64,000 nt of DNA from Ancylostoma caninum (Eukaryota > Nematoda > Chromadorea > Rhabditida > Ancylostomatidae). The notes under the pieces are model-generated. The model was not told the origin of the DNA. It did no database searches and saw nothing but the letters and a program-made list of their open reading frames with translations. Position numbers and translations under genes: made by a program. How positions within the stretch are numbered: the first letter of the stretch is position 1; every line of letters starts with the position of its first letter. Location of the stretch: positions 1,287,676 to 1,351,675 of the forward strand of contig JBAJFG010000620.1 in assembly GCA_037903475.1 (NCBI GenBank), in the 5' to 3' direction. Positions 1 through 11,155 of this stretch are shown piece by piece.

Positions 1-45
1 AGGTCACATTCAGTAGTTGTACTATTTCGTGAGAACAGTCGCATT

Positions 46-186
46 TGTTGCAAATCACTGCATTCCTTGCAATACAATTCATTTCTTTCGACGTCATAGC
101 GTTTTTTAGTGCATAGCAGTTTATGCAAAATTGCAATGCCATCGAAAGAAATGCATCGTGGTGCAACGAATGCAACGACTTGCAAC
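46..186. repeat. Imperfect palindrome (foldback)
   Basis: Arms at about 46-93 and 139-186 are inverted copies of each other (TGTTGCAAATCACTGCATTC on the left; the right arm reads the same on the other strand with a few changes), separated by about 45 bases. It ends about 10 bases before the mariner-type terminus at 197. No coding content seen. Confidence 0.7.
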
Positions 187-196
187 AGATTTAACT

Positions 197-871
197 TAGG
201 TTGGACAATAAGTTCCCGCGGTTTGTTTCAACTCAGTTTTTTGTGAGGATTTGAAGTAATTCCGATATCCTGTCATAGGCACCTTGTCGCTCTTGTTTTG
301 CTCTTTACGAATATTATAACTGATTTTCTCAATTCCCGTATTGTGTCGCATGAAATGTGACCCTCCAATTCGAGAGGAGCGTACATCTCCGACACCTGCA
401 ACTGTCCCACTACAATCGTGGAACAAACGCAGTTCAAGCTGCTGGGGATGTTAATAGCGTCTAAGTGGAAGCTATTACTGTTGAACGCAGGATTTTAGGC
501 TGAAGGATGCACCTTATTCTGCACGCACAGTTCGTAGAGTTATGAGACGATTTTTCGCAACGACTTACACTAGATGTGAAGAAGAAGTACTGCGGATATT
601 AAAAAAAAATGGGAAAAACCTATGTTCAACCAATCCACTTCGTCAAGATGCACTGAATGCTCAAAAAAAACCGCTCGAACTTATTCCCAACCTACATGGT
701 GTTTACTTAAGATGGAAGCCTGCTGTGCTTACTAGTTCGAATATTTTAAGCGAAGTTCTTTTATACATGGTATTAAAGAAGTTGTATAGGCTAGTTCTTA
801 TCCACTCGGCTATTTATCACACTTGGGACCACTTTCATTTAATAATTTGGGAGCCAGTTCGAAATTTCTGA
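197..871 (+). mobile_element. Mariner-type transposon relic, 5' part only
   Basis: A mariner-like terminal sequence (TTAGGTTGGACAATAAG) starts at 196-197. About 220 bases inside, a frame reads RGTNAVQAAGDVNSV followed by a stop, which resembles the N-terminal helix-turn-helix of mariner transposases (RGTNAxQAARNINSV-like, recalled). A later frame reads DFRLKDAPYS, like the GDFxLEDxPRSGRP linker. Stops and frameshifts break it throughout. The matching 3' terminal repeat was not found before 1500, so the element is truncated. The open frame at 542-871 lies inside and is probably not a gene. Confidence 0.55.
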
Positions 872-2060
872 CATTCGAGTTCAAAGAGCCTCACAGCTCT
901 CCTGATCTATCCTCCCGAGTTGAACGGTTCTGGATTATTATTCGAGCGTACCGAATTTTTGGCCTATTCGAAGATATAATTCCGTGATAACGTATCTAAT
1001 AAGTTATTGGTGGACTTTTCACTCCCATTTTTTAAGCAACTATTGTGAGTCGTATTATTTTACCTCTTCAGATAGTTTTGAAACAGTATGCTTTGAGAAT
1101 TTGTAGATTGTAAACGAATAAATAAACAACTAAATAACTAAATAAATGAATAGTAAGCCAACACCGCCAACATTGCCGGACTTTACGACCTGATGCAAGT
1201 GGTCGGGTCTGCTTCCTGCCAAAATCATTTGATCAAAAGTCCGTGTCTTGATACTAATGACGTCATAGCTACCTCCATGTACCTCTCACTTATGTATGTG
1301 AGGGATGTGTTGTTGGAACACATGCACTTTGCCTGCAGAACGGCGGTCAGCGCTGGTTCCGCGAGGGACTTAGTGGTGCAAGCGGACGAATTTTCGTTGC
1401 CTCGCTTCGCGGCTGTCGTGGACAGCAGAACGTGTCACGATGCCCATGAATTATCTGCAGGTTCTCATGAGATATTCCCCGTCGCACGCCTGCGCCTAGG
1501 ACACTGTATTCGTAGTCGACTGTAGCAGGCAATTTTTCGCGCATGATCTCTAAAAACATCCTGTCCAAAGGGTGAGGCACGTTGTTGGGCCCGCTACGGT
1601 TTGGGCCGCGATGTGTTCCATTTCTGGTGATTTTTATCAGCGTTTATCCTTGATCTTTTGCGATGTTACTGTATGTGTTTGTTTGTATGCCAGCGATGCC
1701 CTCGCCGGCGGTGTCCTTTCGAACCGCAGCCAACGCCGATAGCCGCGCTTAGCCATGTTACGGACAACCCCACCCACACCTCACTATATATAAACAGTTC
1801 ATCACAACCAACACATGGGGAAGACCCTTAGCACCTATTATGCACTGTCGTAGGCATTTATTTTACCGCCAGTAATTACGGGACAAGGCAGGGTGGCGAT
1901 GACCCTTCCCCTCTTCTGTTCTCTAAGCGTCCTCTCGAATGTTCGCTTAGGCCTACACATGCATTTGTTATTTCTTGTGTTTCACCTCACACTTATGCCT
2001 TATTTTATTTGAAATTGGTCGTTTTCTCCCTCGATATTATCGAAATACCTGTGATAACTT
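872..2060. other. Intergenic, no supported gene
   Basis: About 1.2 kb upstream of ALP-A. Open frames exist on both strands around 1193-1580 but show no splice structure or family I recognise. The segment 1560-1980 is GC-richer than its surroundings and carries a TATA-like motif. It could be the ALP-A promoter or a solo LTR fragment; I could not find matching LTR ends or a target duplication. Confidence 0.5.
1785..1794 (+). promoter_or_regulatory. TATA-like motif upstream of ALP-A
   Basis: TATATATAAA lies about 300 bases before the ALP-A start codon and 280 bases before its leader acceptor. It is only a sequence match; a retroelement promoter is an alternative reading. Confidence 0.3.
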
Positions 2061-2065
2061 CCATT

Positions 2066-2073
2066 GTTTCAGG
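2066..2073 (+). promoter_or_regulatory. Likely spliced-leader acceptor of ALP-A
   Basis: TTGTTTCAG immediately precedes a 21-base untranslated stretch and the ATG at 2094, the usual arrangement for SL1 trans-splicing in nematodes. It could instead be a cis acceptor of an unseen 5' UTR exon. Confidence 0.5.
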
Positions 2074-2093
2074 TCTCTTCTCCCTCGAGTCAG

Positions 2094-5000
2094 ATGCTCG
2101 CTAGGATTTTAAACCTACTCTGCCATCTAGAGTTATTTCTTGCTACACAACATCTACAGCAGGATTCAAGTAAGTTGAGTTACTTTGAAAACAACATGCG
2201 ATCTTCAGGAAGACAGCATGCGATCTTTCTCAAGCGACGAAGATCCTCTACAGTAATCCAGCCAATGGGATATTTCACTAAAGATGAGAGATACGATTTC
2301 CACCACCTTTGTACCGCCCTACATATAGGGCCAGGGGCGGAACTTGTAATTTTTCTCGCATTGTAAGCCTATCAGAATAATAGTTGGTGTGAGTTTTGTA
2401 CTCTAAAAATCATGAGTCATCGAAACTTATTTCGAAAATTCCCAAAATGGAGGAAAAATTGGATTTGCTTTGTACTATCCGCTTATAAGGAGCAGAACAC
2501 CTAAAAATTCTCATGGTACTCATGAGCAACGAGCTGAAAACTCGGGACTGACAGAGAGGACCAGCAGCAGCAACTAAAGCTGACACTAGTGCTAAATTTA
2601 TCCCACTTTGAACGAAATATTCAATCACTCTGGATGGATGAGAGGGGAATATAGGACATACCCTTGAGAGTAGATAGATCCTGTCACAAGGACATAGAAA
2701 TAGAGAATGGATAAATAGCCTTAGACGGAATGGGCATTTCCACAGTGGTGAATTTTTCAGACCCTCATGACATCGAGTTTTGGAATCGGATCGGAAGAGA
2801 GCATGTGGATCGGAAGTTGAAAGCAAATCCTCATCTACTCAAAGGTTGGTGCTGATAATTCGATGAGAGTTTCCCATGCCAGTTCTTGAGCCCTACACGT
2901 TAACTTACTATCGTTTTTCCTCCATTTTCGTCTTGTTTTACACATTCTAAGGAGATAACTACCTGAAGTTCTCTATATGTTGCTCCATGTAGATGTCACA
3001 TTTCGCTATGGTCAGCTAGTTTCTGTTCCTTTGGACTTGAAAGGCAACTATGCTCATTTGCAGTGAAGAAGCCAAAAAATGTGATTCTATTCATTGGAGA
3101 CGGAATGGGCATTTCCACAGTGACCAGCGCAAGAATCAACAAGAACCAGAAGGCGGGGAACCCATACCTAAATGAGCCACTGTTCTTCGAAAGGTTCGCC
3201 ACGGCTGGGATGGTTAAGGTGAGGCTGCGCTTCTGTTTTTGAGGAGGTGCGTCATTTCATTGGTGCATCAGCGACCAGCTGCACAAATTCGTGTATGTTC
3301 AAGACGAAGTAAAACGCATTTAGACGAGTTCCTTCAGTCACCACGTGACAGATTCGGCAGCTGGAGCCATGGCACTCCTTACTGGAAGAAAGGTTGGTGG
3401 GAAAGGATAAATTCTAGAAAGAAGGTCCAATATGTCCAGCATCAACTGAGCTCGCTGGCTTTACATACAAATATAGAAGATATTTTAACTTATTATGTGT
3501 TTTATCACGCACCGATTTTTAAAAGATTTCTGAAGTGGGTATTCTCATCGCGCGGTAGTGGGTGTTTATTGACCTGTCCCTCCCTTCCATGCTGTCTATA
3601 GGCGACCTTTGATTTCTTGGCAATACAGGGACTCAAATCCTGTATAGGATGGCGTCAACATCTCCATCTTGAATGGCCTGGAAACCAGCACACGGGTACG
3701 CATGAGAATCTGGACCATTTAGGTGTTATAATTTTGGTGAGAGCAATGACATCAATGATGATAATGAATAAGCCGATATTCTATTTAGATAGAAGCAACT
3801 GCTTCATATCTTATAAAAATGATAAAAAAATGATAAGATAATTAGTAAACAAATGAATAAATAGATATTTGTTAGATGCGCGAAAATTACCCGCAAGAAA
3901 AGAGAAGAACTAAAAAATGCGTAACACTTCACGAATACCTAATTAGGCTTTTCATGATGGCACATGTCTAGAATAGTAGATGATCCTAAGACTGAGAACA
4001 AAAAAAAATTAATGTTCTCCAACCCGACCAAAAAATGAATAGAGGAACTGCGGTGAACTTTCCGATCAACTATGAAGGTGCCCCAAACAGTACAGGAGCA
4101 CTTGCGTGCATTATTCGTCCCTACTGTGATTATTGATGCTTTGCTCGTTTTTTGGTGTTAGACTCCAGTGCAATGAACTTACTCATACGCTCCACAACAT
4201 TTAAATTTTGGCACGCTGCATGGGCCTTTTAATTTTCCACGAAATTATTTATAGAGCTTTAAAGCGATACGGAAGAGAAACATTTAGCTTCTGTTACGAC
4301 TTTATGGATACGGACAAAGATTTCGACATTGGCTGCGACCGTTCATGCTACAGTAGCCCTTTAGGTGGATTCGAAAACACTCGGTATGGTGCCGAAGTCG
4401 GGAACAGTATGCGCAAAAGGAACCGATCTCCACGTCACCGACGGAATTGTTGAAAACGCTTTGCAGAAAGGTATGCAGTCCTTCACATTACCCACTACTT
4501 GTAGGTGTTGACAATGAACGCTTTCAGGACTAGACGTTGGCTTCGTAACAAGCGCCAGAATAACACATGCTACGCCGGGTGCTCTTTACGCAAAGGTGCG
4601 TTTGTAGACATTGACAGGTGTGCTGGTTCTCATAGTCGCCGATTCTCAGGGCCTGCACAGAGATGTTGAGTACGACGGCGCTGCGAAAGAGCTGGGAGCT
4701 GCAGAGTGCAATGACATCGCAAAGCAGCTTCTTTCTTATCCGGCTTCAGAGTTCAAGGTAGGAATTGGGTTTTACTCAGGGTACTACGCGGTCTGGACCC
4801 GAAGAAGCAGGATGAGCCTTATTCCAGGTGATGATGGGTGGCGGGGCCGATTTCCTCATGGAGAAGTCGCGAGGGGGAATGCGTGAGGATGGAATGAATA
4901 TCGACCTTGAGTGGAGCAAGCTTAGTGGAAATAGACGAGTGCTGGGTGACAGGAAAGATCTTCAAGGTGTTACGGCAAGCAGCGAAAAACTGCTAGGTAA

Positions 5001-7730
5001 GTGATAGTAACGGAAGCCATGCATGAATGCGCCAAATCAAAGATTTTAGAGAGAGATTCCTAACCAATAACTTTGCAGGTGTTTTTGCCGGCTCACATCT
5101 TCCCATGTACCTTGAACAACAGATGGCTGGCAGCAAAACAGTGCCCAGACTATCCGAAATGGCCGCGAAAGCGATTGAGCAGCTCCAGCACGACGACAAG
5201 GGCTTCTTTTTAATGGTGGAAGGTGAGTGACCAGCTGCTTTTTCACCAGGCGAAAGCCTCTCAACTAACGTATCAGGCGGTAACATCGACATTGCCGAAC
5301 ACGCAAATCAGATGCACCTCGCTTTTGCTGAAGTGTACGAGTTCGAAGAAGCTATACGGAAGGTCTGTCTTGTTGCCTTCACATGTGATGTCCGCCGTGA
5401 ATAAACTGCTCATTTTGCAATTCAATGTGTTTGAACGATATCGCTCCATTATATGATTAATTTTGCAGGCTAGAGAGATGACGGACCCTTCTGAGACATT
5501 GATTATCGTCACCGCTGATCACGGCCATGCTCTTACGCTGCCAGGCTACTTACCCGTGGAGAAAAGTCTATTTAGTAAGCGGTTTTGTACTTTTTTTCCT
5601 GTCCTCAATGGGAAATATGTATGATAGAACGACAGATTCTTCACAGAACTTGAAAGTTCGAAAAATCAGCGCGGCTACGGCGAATAACAATCCTGATTGC
5701 GGAATCTATCTGAATTTGCTCAAGAAATTGGTAAAGTCTGGATGAATGGGAGCCTAAGGATTCCGCTTGATTGTGACGTCATCTCAACAAAAAGGCCTCA
5801 ACTCTTGCAGAGGATCTTCTTAATCGGACACTTCTACATACAAGGAAATCTAAACAGCAGTGTGGAAGGGGCGGGATTGCGGCGCGGAGTGGCATTCGGG
5901 TTGTCTGCTGTTAACAGAAGCAGACAATCAGAGGTCACATGCAGAACGTCTGTGTCCTTGCCCGAGAGAGCCGCGCCGCGGTCCCGCCCCTTGCACGCGG
6001 CCGTTTGCAGCTCCCTGTGTAGAAAAGCATGTTTCAAGAAGTTTACAATGGCCCCCTCAAAGCCAAATGTTATTTCGATAACAGCATGAGCTTGTTTTTA
6101 CGATTCAAAAATCGGAATACGCGCACCGTAAATTATGTTTTCAAGGCAGCGATGTAGTCACGCAGCCCAGTGCGAAAGAAGAACACAAGTTCGAGCTGCC
6201 GGGTTTGTTCTTTGCGTCGGGACCAGGATTTCGAGGAGGTCTGAGAATGGCCGATGATCACGTGCATGAAGAAGAACGCGGTGTGTTTGCTCCACTAACT
6301 GTTTTGAGACATCATAGCAATTTGGTTGTATTCAGCAGACCCACTCTACCGCCAACCAGCTTCGGTGCCAATGACCCATGGTGCACATGGAGGAGAGGAT
6401 GTTGGGATCTGGGCGGACGGGCCGCTAGCGCAGTGAGTAATTCTCTGGCGCTGTTAGGCTACTTCTGCCTCGAGAACTCCGAAAAATTCTCGTCGAAAGT
6501 TCCTTTACCCAGCTGATCACAAAATTTCCTTTGTTAGTACCGTAACCCTGTTATCATAAGTGTGGGGAAAACAGGGTATCTCACAAAATATTTTCTTCAA
6601 GTTTACAAACATGCCAGTTTGCCCAATAACGCCAGAATGGTTACAATAAGACCATATTGGAAGATTAGGCCAATTTCGGCAAGAAAAGTAAAATGTAAAG
6701 CTAATTTCAACGATAGTGATCAGTGAATGAAATAACCCCTCCGGTAAAAGCTTCAGAAGAATCCAGGAGATAATGTATCCACCATATACATTCAAGGTGG
6801 ACCAAAAGTAGAGGTAACAACAAGCGTTTTTACTCCAAGGGAGCGTGTTGTGCTCTGAAGTTAAATGTCCTTCCGCAATGTTTCACCGCTTCAGTGCTCC
6901 GACTCACAAGTCGCGTTTGGTTCGGGGCTGAACACCCGAGTCCTGGATTTGTTCGTAACCTCTCTGAAATCTGGATTAGTTGGGAAGGCACTTTAAAAAA
7001 TAGTGGATGAGTTGAATCCGAACCATATGCATCCTCCGGCGGGGGATTCACTCAGCGTCTTGCGGCCAAGGTCGAAAATGATTGAGGATATCTCGAGGTG
7101 AAGGGTTGCCTTCTGTTAATAGAAATAAATAGATATAGACATGAATGACAATGTTTTAATTTACCCATTGATTCTTTCTCTGGGTGCACTTTTTCTTGCG
7201 ACCGAATTTTTGGATCACCCTGTACCTACTTTAGCAAACAGGGTTACGCTGCGAACGGATAGTGTTGCAACGCAATTTTTTACCGAAACTCTTGGCGCAG
7301 AATGCCTAATGATGTCTTCTGTCATTTTTTGCTTCAATGTGCAAATTTTTTCACTTAAGCCTATTCTCATCGTCGCTGGAAAACACTGAGGTGGCTTACA
7401 TCATCAAATTCCTGCTGTGTCTGAGCAGTTCGGGCCATACGATCTGCGACGCTTCAGAGCAAAGGGAAACTCCACAGCAGAATGGGTTCATACGAGGTAA
7501 GCGAAAGGAGAGCTCTTCGATTCTCAGCACAAAACTGATTACTTCCAGGCGTTGCTGAGAGCTTGGGTCCAGAAGGCTTGATGATTTCCAGTGTTTTCCT
7601 GCTTATAGTTGCTATTCTATCACTGTTGACAACTGTGTTTGTAGCGGGATTACTCTTTGTCCATAATAAGCGAAGCCTACGAGATTTAGAGTGCAGTAGT
7701 CAGGCCACTCTCGTGAAAACACCTATGTGA
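2094..7730 (+). CDS. Alkaline phosphatase A, complete, 573 aa, 15 exons
   Basis: Zinc/magnesium alkaline phosphatase that hydrolyses phosphomonoesters outside the cell or in the secretory pathway. Exons: 2094-2169, 2761-2844, 3064-3218, 3324-3392, 4365-4470, 4528-4595, 4650-4757, 4828-4996, 5079-5222, 5277-5362, 5469-5574, 6146-6280, 6336-6432, 7360-7496, 7549-7730 (1722 nt). Visible active-site residues: FIGDGMG (metal Asp66), VTDSAAG (nucleophile Ser116), HAT (His177, Thr179), [11 protein letters not shown] (Glu326, Asp331, His335), TADHGH (Asp372, His373), AHGGEDV (His453). Exon 1 codes a short hydrophobic leader. The end has a transmembrane helix (about 524-551) followed by a basic tail (HNKRS), so it looks like a type I membrane protein rather than GPI-anchored. 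Exon 12 uses a weak acceptor (TTTTCAAG) but keeps phase. Family assignment is secure; substrate and tissue are unknown. Its paralogue ALP-C has the same exon plan. Confidence 0.93.
2723..2747 (+). repeat. Intronic 25-bp copy of ALP-A exon 3 active-site segment
   Basis: The 25 bases at 2723-2747, in intron 1 just before exon 2, are identical to 3098-3122 in exon 3, which codes the end of GDGMGISTV. The copy is outside the spliced message in the model and sits 13 bases before the exon 2 acceptor. Confidence 0.85.
5862..5998. repeat. GC-rich long hairpin in ALP-A intron 11
   Basis: Arms pair over about 60 bases: GGGGCGGGATTGCGGCGCGG on the left against its inverse near 5965-5990, with the centre TCTGCTGTTAACAGAAGCAGA-like palindrome at about 5919-5938. 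It is much more GC-rich than the flanking intron. Probably a small palindromic MITE; no target duplication identified. Confidence 0.7.
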
Positions 7731-7870
7731 TCTTTGCATGCAAATCTTAATTCTGCCTTAATCTCGAGCTCATCCTCTTCAGTGATGAAAAGTCCGTTGT
7801 ACACTCAGCATACTAATTATTTTGCCATATTCGTCAAAGACGATAAAGCAAAATCTTTGCCTCATTTCTG

Positions 7871-7876
7871 AATAAA
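7871..7876 (+). terminator. Polyadenylation signal AATAAA of ALP-A
   Basis: AATAAA 141 bases after the ALP-A stop codon, the first canonical signal downstream of it. Confidence 0.6.
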
Positions 7877-7879
7877 CAT

Positions 7880-8643
7880 TCTCGGTGCTAGCGTTTGTTT
7901 TCACAGGATCACAGATGTTGCATTGGGTGTGGAGCGTTGGGCCTGGACCTGGCCCTGTGATTGATCAATTGACCAGTCTAGCCAACTCGCCAATCTCTAA
8001 GCCCGGTCGCCGTACTGGGTAAAGAAAACCACATCCGTTTTACTCCTCTAGCTGTAGGTTTAAGTCACAAAATTCAAGCATGGTTCAAAAGACCATAAAA
8101 AGCTAAAAAAATCTTGGTTGTTCTCCACATCTGACCTGGAATGGATTCAGCTACACATAACTCACACATAGCTTAGACCAAATAACCTGTATTTGACAGC
8201 CCTTCCACGGTTCTCTTCAAGATACCCCCCCCCCTCCTCCCCGAAGCAAGACTAGGTGGGGGGGGGGCTGTAAAAACATCTGGAGAATGGTTCATCCAAT
8301 GTTCAACTTCAGGATAAAATCTCCAGCGAAAAAGATGGTCAGACAGGCTCTTATCTCGTGGAAGGCAATTTTGTGGCGTGCGGTGAAAAGGGACGAGTAA
8401 TCTACATAGGAGTTTTTCTTGTATGTGCTTCTCCTGAATGCCAATGCGGCCAAGACGAACAACAACATCAATCTGGCACTCGAGTCGGTGTTCGTCAGCC
8501 ATGGAACCATTGGCCATGTAAGCCGTTGCTTCTGATCTTTCATTTTGAGCAATGCATGCATTCCAGATCACTTACCCAATTGGCGTTCAGCTGAGGTGAT
8601 CGGATGTTATTTCGGAGTTTCTTATAAGCAAGGTAATGAACAA
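7880..8643. other. Intergenic repeats, no supported gene
   Basis: Holds C-rich and G-rich homopolymer tracts near 8224-8270. Overlapping open frames on the minus strand (8173-8571) look like a shared repetitive sequence in more than one frame, not a single clean coding exon. No splice-consistent gene seen. Confidence 0.45.
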
Positions 8644-9205
8644 AGGCCGAATTCCGGCGTGGCCGTGGCCAGCGACCTTTGGCCTTTATAGTGTTGATGA
8701 TGTATCTTACCGAATTCCTTCAAATTTCACATCTAGAGGTTATTCGATGTGCTGAACACAAATATCGCGTTCATTTTGTATCATACCTCCGTTATGGGAA
8801 AATTAGGGTGGGTGGTGGAAAACGTACATAATTCCGGCGTCATGTAGCCAGCCATTAATGGCCACGAAAGCGGCCACATTTGGCTGCATTTTGAAAGGCG
8901 GCCATATGTGGCCAGAATCTTCAAGGGGAAATTTTGCTGAAACTTCGCATAGAGTCGTTATTTTAGGCGCCGTACACTAAAATCGCATCCAATTCGCATA
9001 ATAACCTCATTTTAGTAGGATTACGTTAGGTGTACGGTAGGTGTCGTATTTTACAGAACTTTCTGAAACTTTGCATAGCCGGTTGTTTGAGGTGCTGAGC
9101 TCGATTATGGATGCCATTTTGCACGATATAGCCGTTTCCCTGCTGAAATCAGCATTTTCCTCCGACTTTTGGCAGGCCAAATGTGGCCACGCCGGAATTC
9201 GGCCT
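8644..9205. mobile_element. 562-bp non-autonomous element with perfect 21-bp TIRs
   Basis: Starts AGGCCGAATTCCGGCGTGGC and ends with its exact inverse complement (21 of 21 positions, at 8644-8664 and 9185-9205). The trinucleotide CAA lies directly outside both ends and may be a 3-bp target duplication, as in PIF/Harbinger elements. Many internal GGCCA/TGGCC half-sites are repeated. No transposase. Confidence 0.75.
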
Positions 9206-9389
9206 CAATATCGAAATTTATAACCGTCAATTCCCTGCCAGGCCACCATCACTATCACCGTTGAAGAGAAGAGACAACAACCCTCTTAAGCGCACACTTT
9301 GCTCTAGAAAACGTACCCATATATGGTCACCAATACTGGTCGGAACAGAAGGAGTGAGCGTGGTTCGAGGGTGCACTCAGCTCGTATTC

Positions 9390-9615
9390 TCAAATACGCT
9401 TTATATGGTCGCTGAAGCATTGCTTGGTGACTTCTGCGACAGGCATTAATCTAATCTCTGCAAGTGCAGTTGCAGCATCTTCTGAAAATCTCCAGAGAAA
9501 AAAATTCAGGAATGAATTGGGGTCCAGCAGTCTTAACCTTTTCCAAACAACAAGCGTTCTCCTTATCACCTCTATTGACAGCCGATTTGAGCTCATTTCG
9601 ATGTCACGATAGTTG
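9390..9615 (-). other. Doubtful two-exon coding fragment
   Basis: On the minus strand an ATTTTCAG acceptor at about 9489 is followed by an open frame reading EDAATALAEIRLMPVAEV and ending at 9390; an ATG-led segment (MSSNRLSIEV, about 9596) lies upstream. The possible donors do not give one unambiguous phase: a GAG-gtgata donor gives a short ending KMLQLHLQRLD instead. It may be a small gene or chance; function not recognised. Confidence 0.2.
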
Positions 9616-9619
9616 TTAC

Positions 9620-10105
9620 AAACTCAGGCACTTTAACCGGGTTAGCCGCATGCAAGTACCGGGAAGGCCGAAGCACCTTAGTCGGCCTGGCCGGTGTTAT
9701 GAATGCAGCCTGACCGGTGTGTGTCCGCGGCCTGCCTGAAATGTAACGTCGGCCTGCCCGGTAAGCCGTTCAAGGGATTGCGGGGAACCCTTCTCCATGA
9801 ACTAAAACAGAGTTTTAAGCAAAAATAACACCAAAACATCACTTTTAAAGCAATTACGTTTATTATTGCCACCTTTCTGCACATATAGTGCAACAAAAAT
9901 GGCCATATCATCATCGAAAAAACACTGAAGGCAAACAAAAGACAAAAACTGTACAGATTCAAGAAACGATCGACTAATAACAAAAAAAGTTATAGATCAT
10001 GCAGCGTGCAGTGGTCATCAGTTTCGACATCCTCTTTCTGCAGCACGAAACGATCGAAAGCGTACCCAAACACGACAATTTAATAAAAAATTGAAAGATT
10101 CTGGA
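9620..10105. other. Intergenic, with GGCCTGxCCGGT cluster
   Basis: Between about 9655 and 9775 the motif GGCCTGCCCGGT / GGCCTGACCGGT occurs four to five times in variants. The same motif cluster reappears at 11965-12115. The AT-rich remainder (9790-10100) shows no convincing gene; a minus-strand frame reading VLQKEDVETDD near 10010-10080 lacks an acceptor. Confidence 0.5.
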
Positions 10106-10116
10106 CAGATTACGGG

Positions 10117-10726
10117 TCCACTACTGCGCCGGGCGCCCCCTAATGGGGAAATCGCTGACCGGGCGCCCCCTAACGGGGAAATCGCTGCCGGACGGGTCCA
10201 CTACTGCGCCGGGCGCCCCCTAATGGGGAAATCGCTGGTTGGGCGCCCTCTAATGGGGAAATCGCTGCCGGACGGGTCCACTACTGCGCCGGGCGCCCCC
10301 TAATGGGGAAATCGCTGCCGGACGGGTCCACTACTGCGCCGGGCGCCCCCTAATGGGGAAATCGCTGGCCGGGCGCCCCCTAATGGGGAAATCGCTGCCG
10401 GACGGGTCCACTACAGCGCCGGGCGCCCCCTAATGGGGAAATCGCTGCCGGACGGGTCCACTACTGCGCCGGGCGCCCCCTAATGGGGAAATCGCTGCCG
10501 GACGGGTCCACTACTGCGCCGACCGCCCCCTAATGGGGAAATCGCTGCCGGACGGGTCCACTACTGCGCCGACCGCCCCCTAATGGGGAAATCGTTGCCG
10601 GACGGGTCCACTACTGCGCCGATCGCCCCCTAATGGGGAAATCGCTGCCGGACGGGTCCGTTGCTGCGCCGGGCGCCCCCTAATGGGGAAATCGCTGCCG
10701 GACGGGTCCGTTGCTGTAGCGGATAT
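10117..10726. repeat. Minisatellite, 50-bp unit with a 30-bp sub-unit
   Basis: Thirteen copies of a core ending in CCCCCTAATGGGGAAATCGC. Most are preceded by a 20-bp segment (GGACGGGTCCACTACTGC-like) to give a 50-bp period; a few appear as bare 30-bp units. Copies differ by one to three bases. An open frame across it (10091-10303) is a product of the repeat. Confidence 0.95.
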
Positions 10727-10796
10727 TGTACATCGTGGTCAAAAGTGCAAAATACAAGCAAACTTTTGGAAAATAATCGTTGAATAAACTGACATA

Positions 10797-11155
10797 TCAC
10801 AGCTCTTCGTAGACAACGGTGTCTTCTTTCTCCACCAATGTTGTGCGATGTTCAGCACGTGGTACTTTAGCTTTGCGCTGAAAATAAGATATCGAAGAAA
10901 AACAGTGATTCAGACTGATCTAAATGTCCCCACATCATTTGGTATCCAGTTGAATATTCTAGCTTCGGCATTGTCTTCATATTGATAGGCTCTTATATCT
11001 CTTCTGAAAATTTATGCTTTCTTCAAGTCTTGGAAACAGACAGCGTACACTTACAGGGCCTTCTGCAGCGATCGGTATAATTTGGGGCGGCAGAGAACTT
11101 GTTCTTTGCGTTTAGCCTCGAGGCAGAGGAGCCTCTCTGCATCGTTATCTCCCAT
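10797..11155 (-). CDS. Small unrecognised protein, 89 aa, three exons
   Basis: Exons on the minus strand: 11055-11155 (ATG at 11155), 10916-11003, 10797-10877; 101+88+81 = 270 nt with phases 2 and 0 that match across both introns. Splice sites are typical: donor CCT-gtaagt, acceptor ATTTTCAG, donor TCA-gtctga, acceptor ATTTTCAG. A CTTCCAG about 15 bases before the ATG could accept a spliced leader. The protein is hydrophilic and charged, begins MGDNDAERLLCLEAKRKEQV and ends in an acidic stretch (EKEDTVVYEEL). No signal peptide or membrane segment. I do not recognise the family. The three-exon phase agreement makes a real gene likely; it may be nematode-specific. Confidence 0.6.

Noticed and set aside
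542..871. 109-codon open frame as a gene
   Set aside because: It lies inside the mariner relic beginning at 197, matches no family, and has no splice or promoter context.
1193..1580. Overlapping open frames on both strands
   Set aside because: Both strands are open over the same DNA with no recognised motif, so neither can be supported as a gene.
1560..1990. Solo LTR of a BEL/Pao-type retrotransposon
   Set aside because: TATA-like motif and base composition would fit, but no TG...CA ends with a target duplication could be placed.
2064..2093. Earlier start of ALP-A at a TTG codon
   Set aside because: TTG at 2064 is not ATG and overlaps the likely spliced-leader acceptor; the ATG at 2094 gives the leader length shared by all three ALP copies.
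2410..2826. 138-codon minus-strand frame
   Set aside because: Antisense shadow over ALP-A exon 2 and its flanking intron; no splice sites or family.
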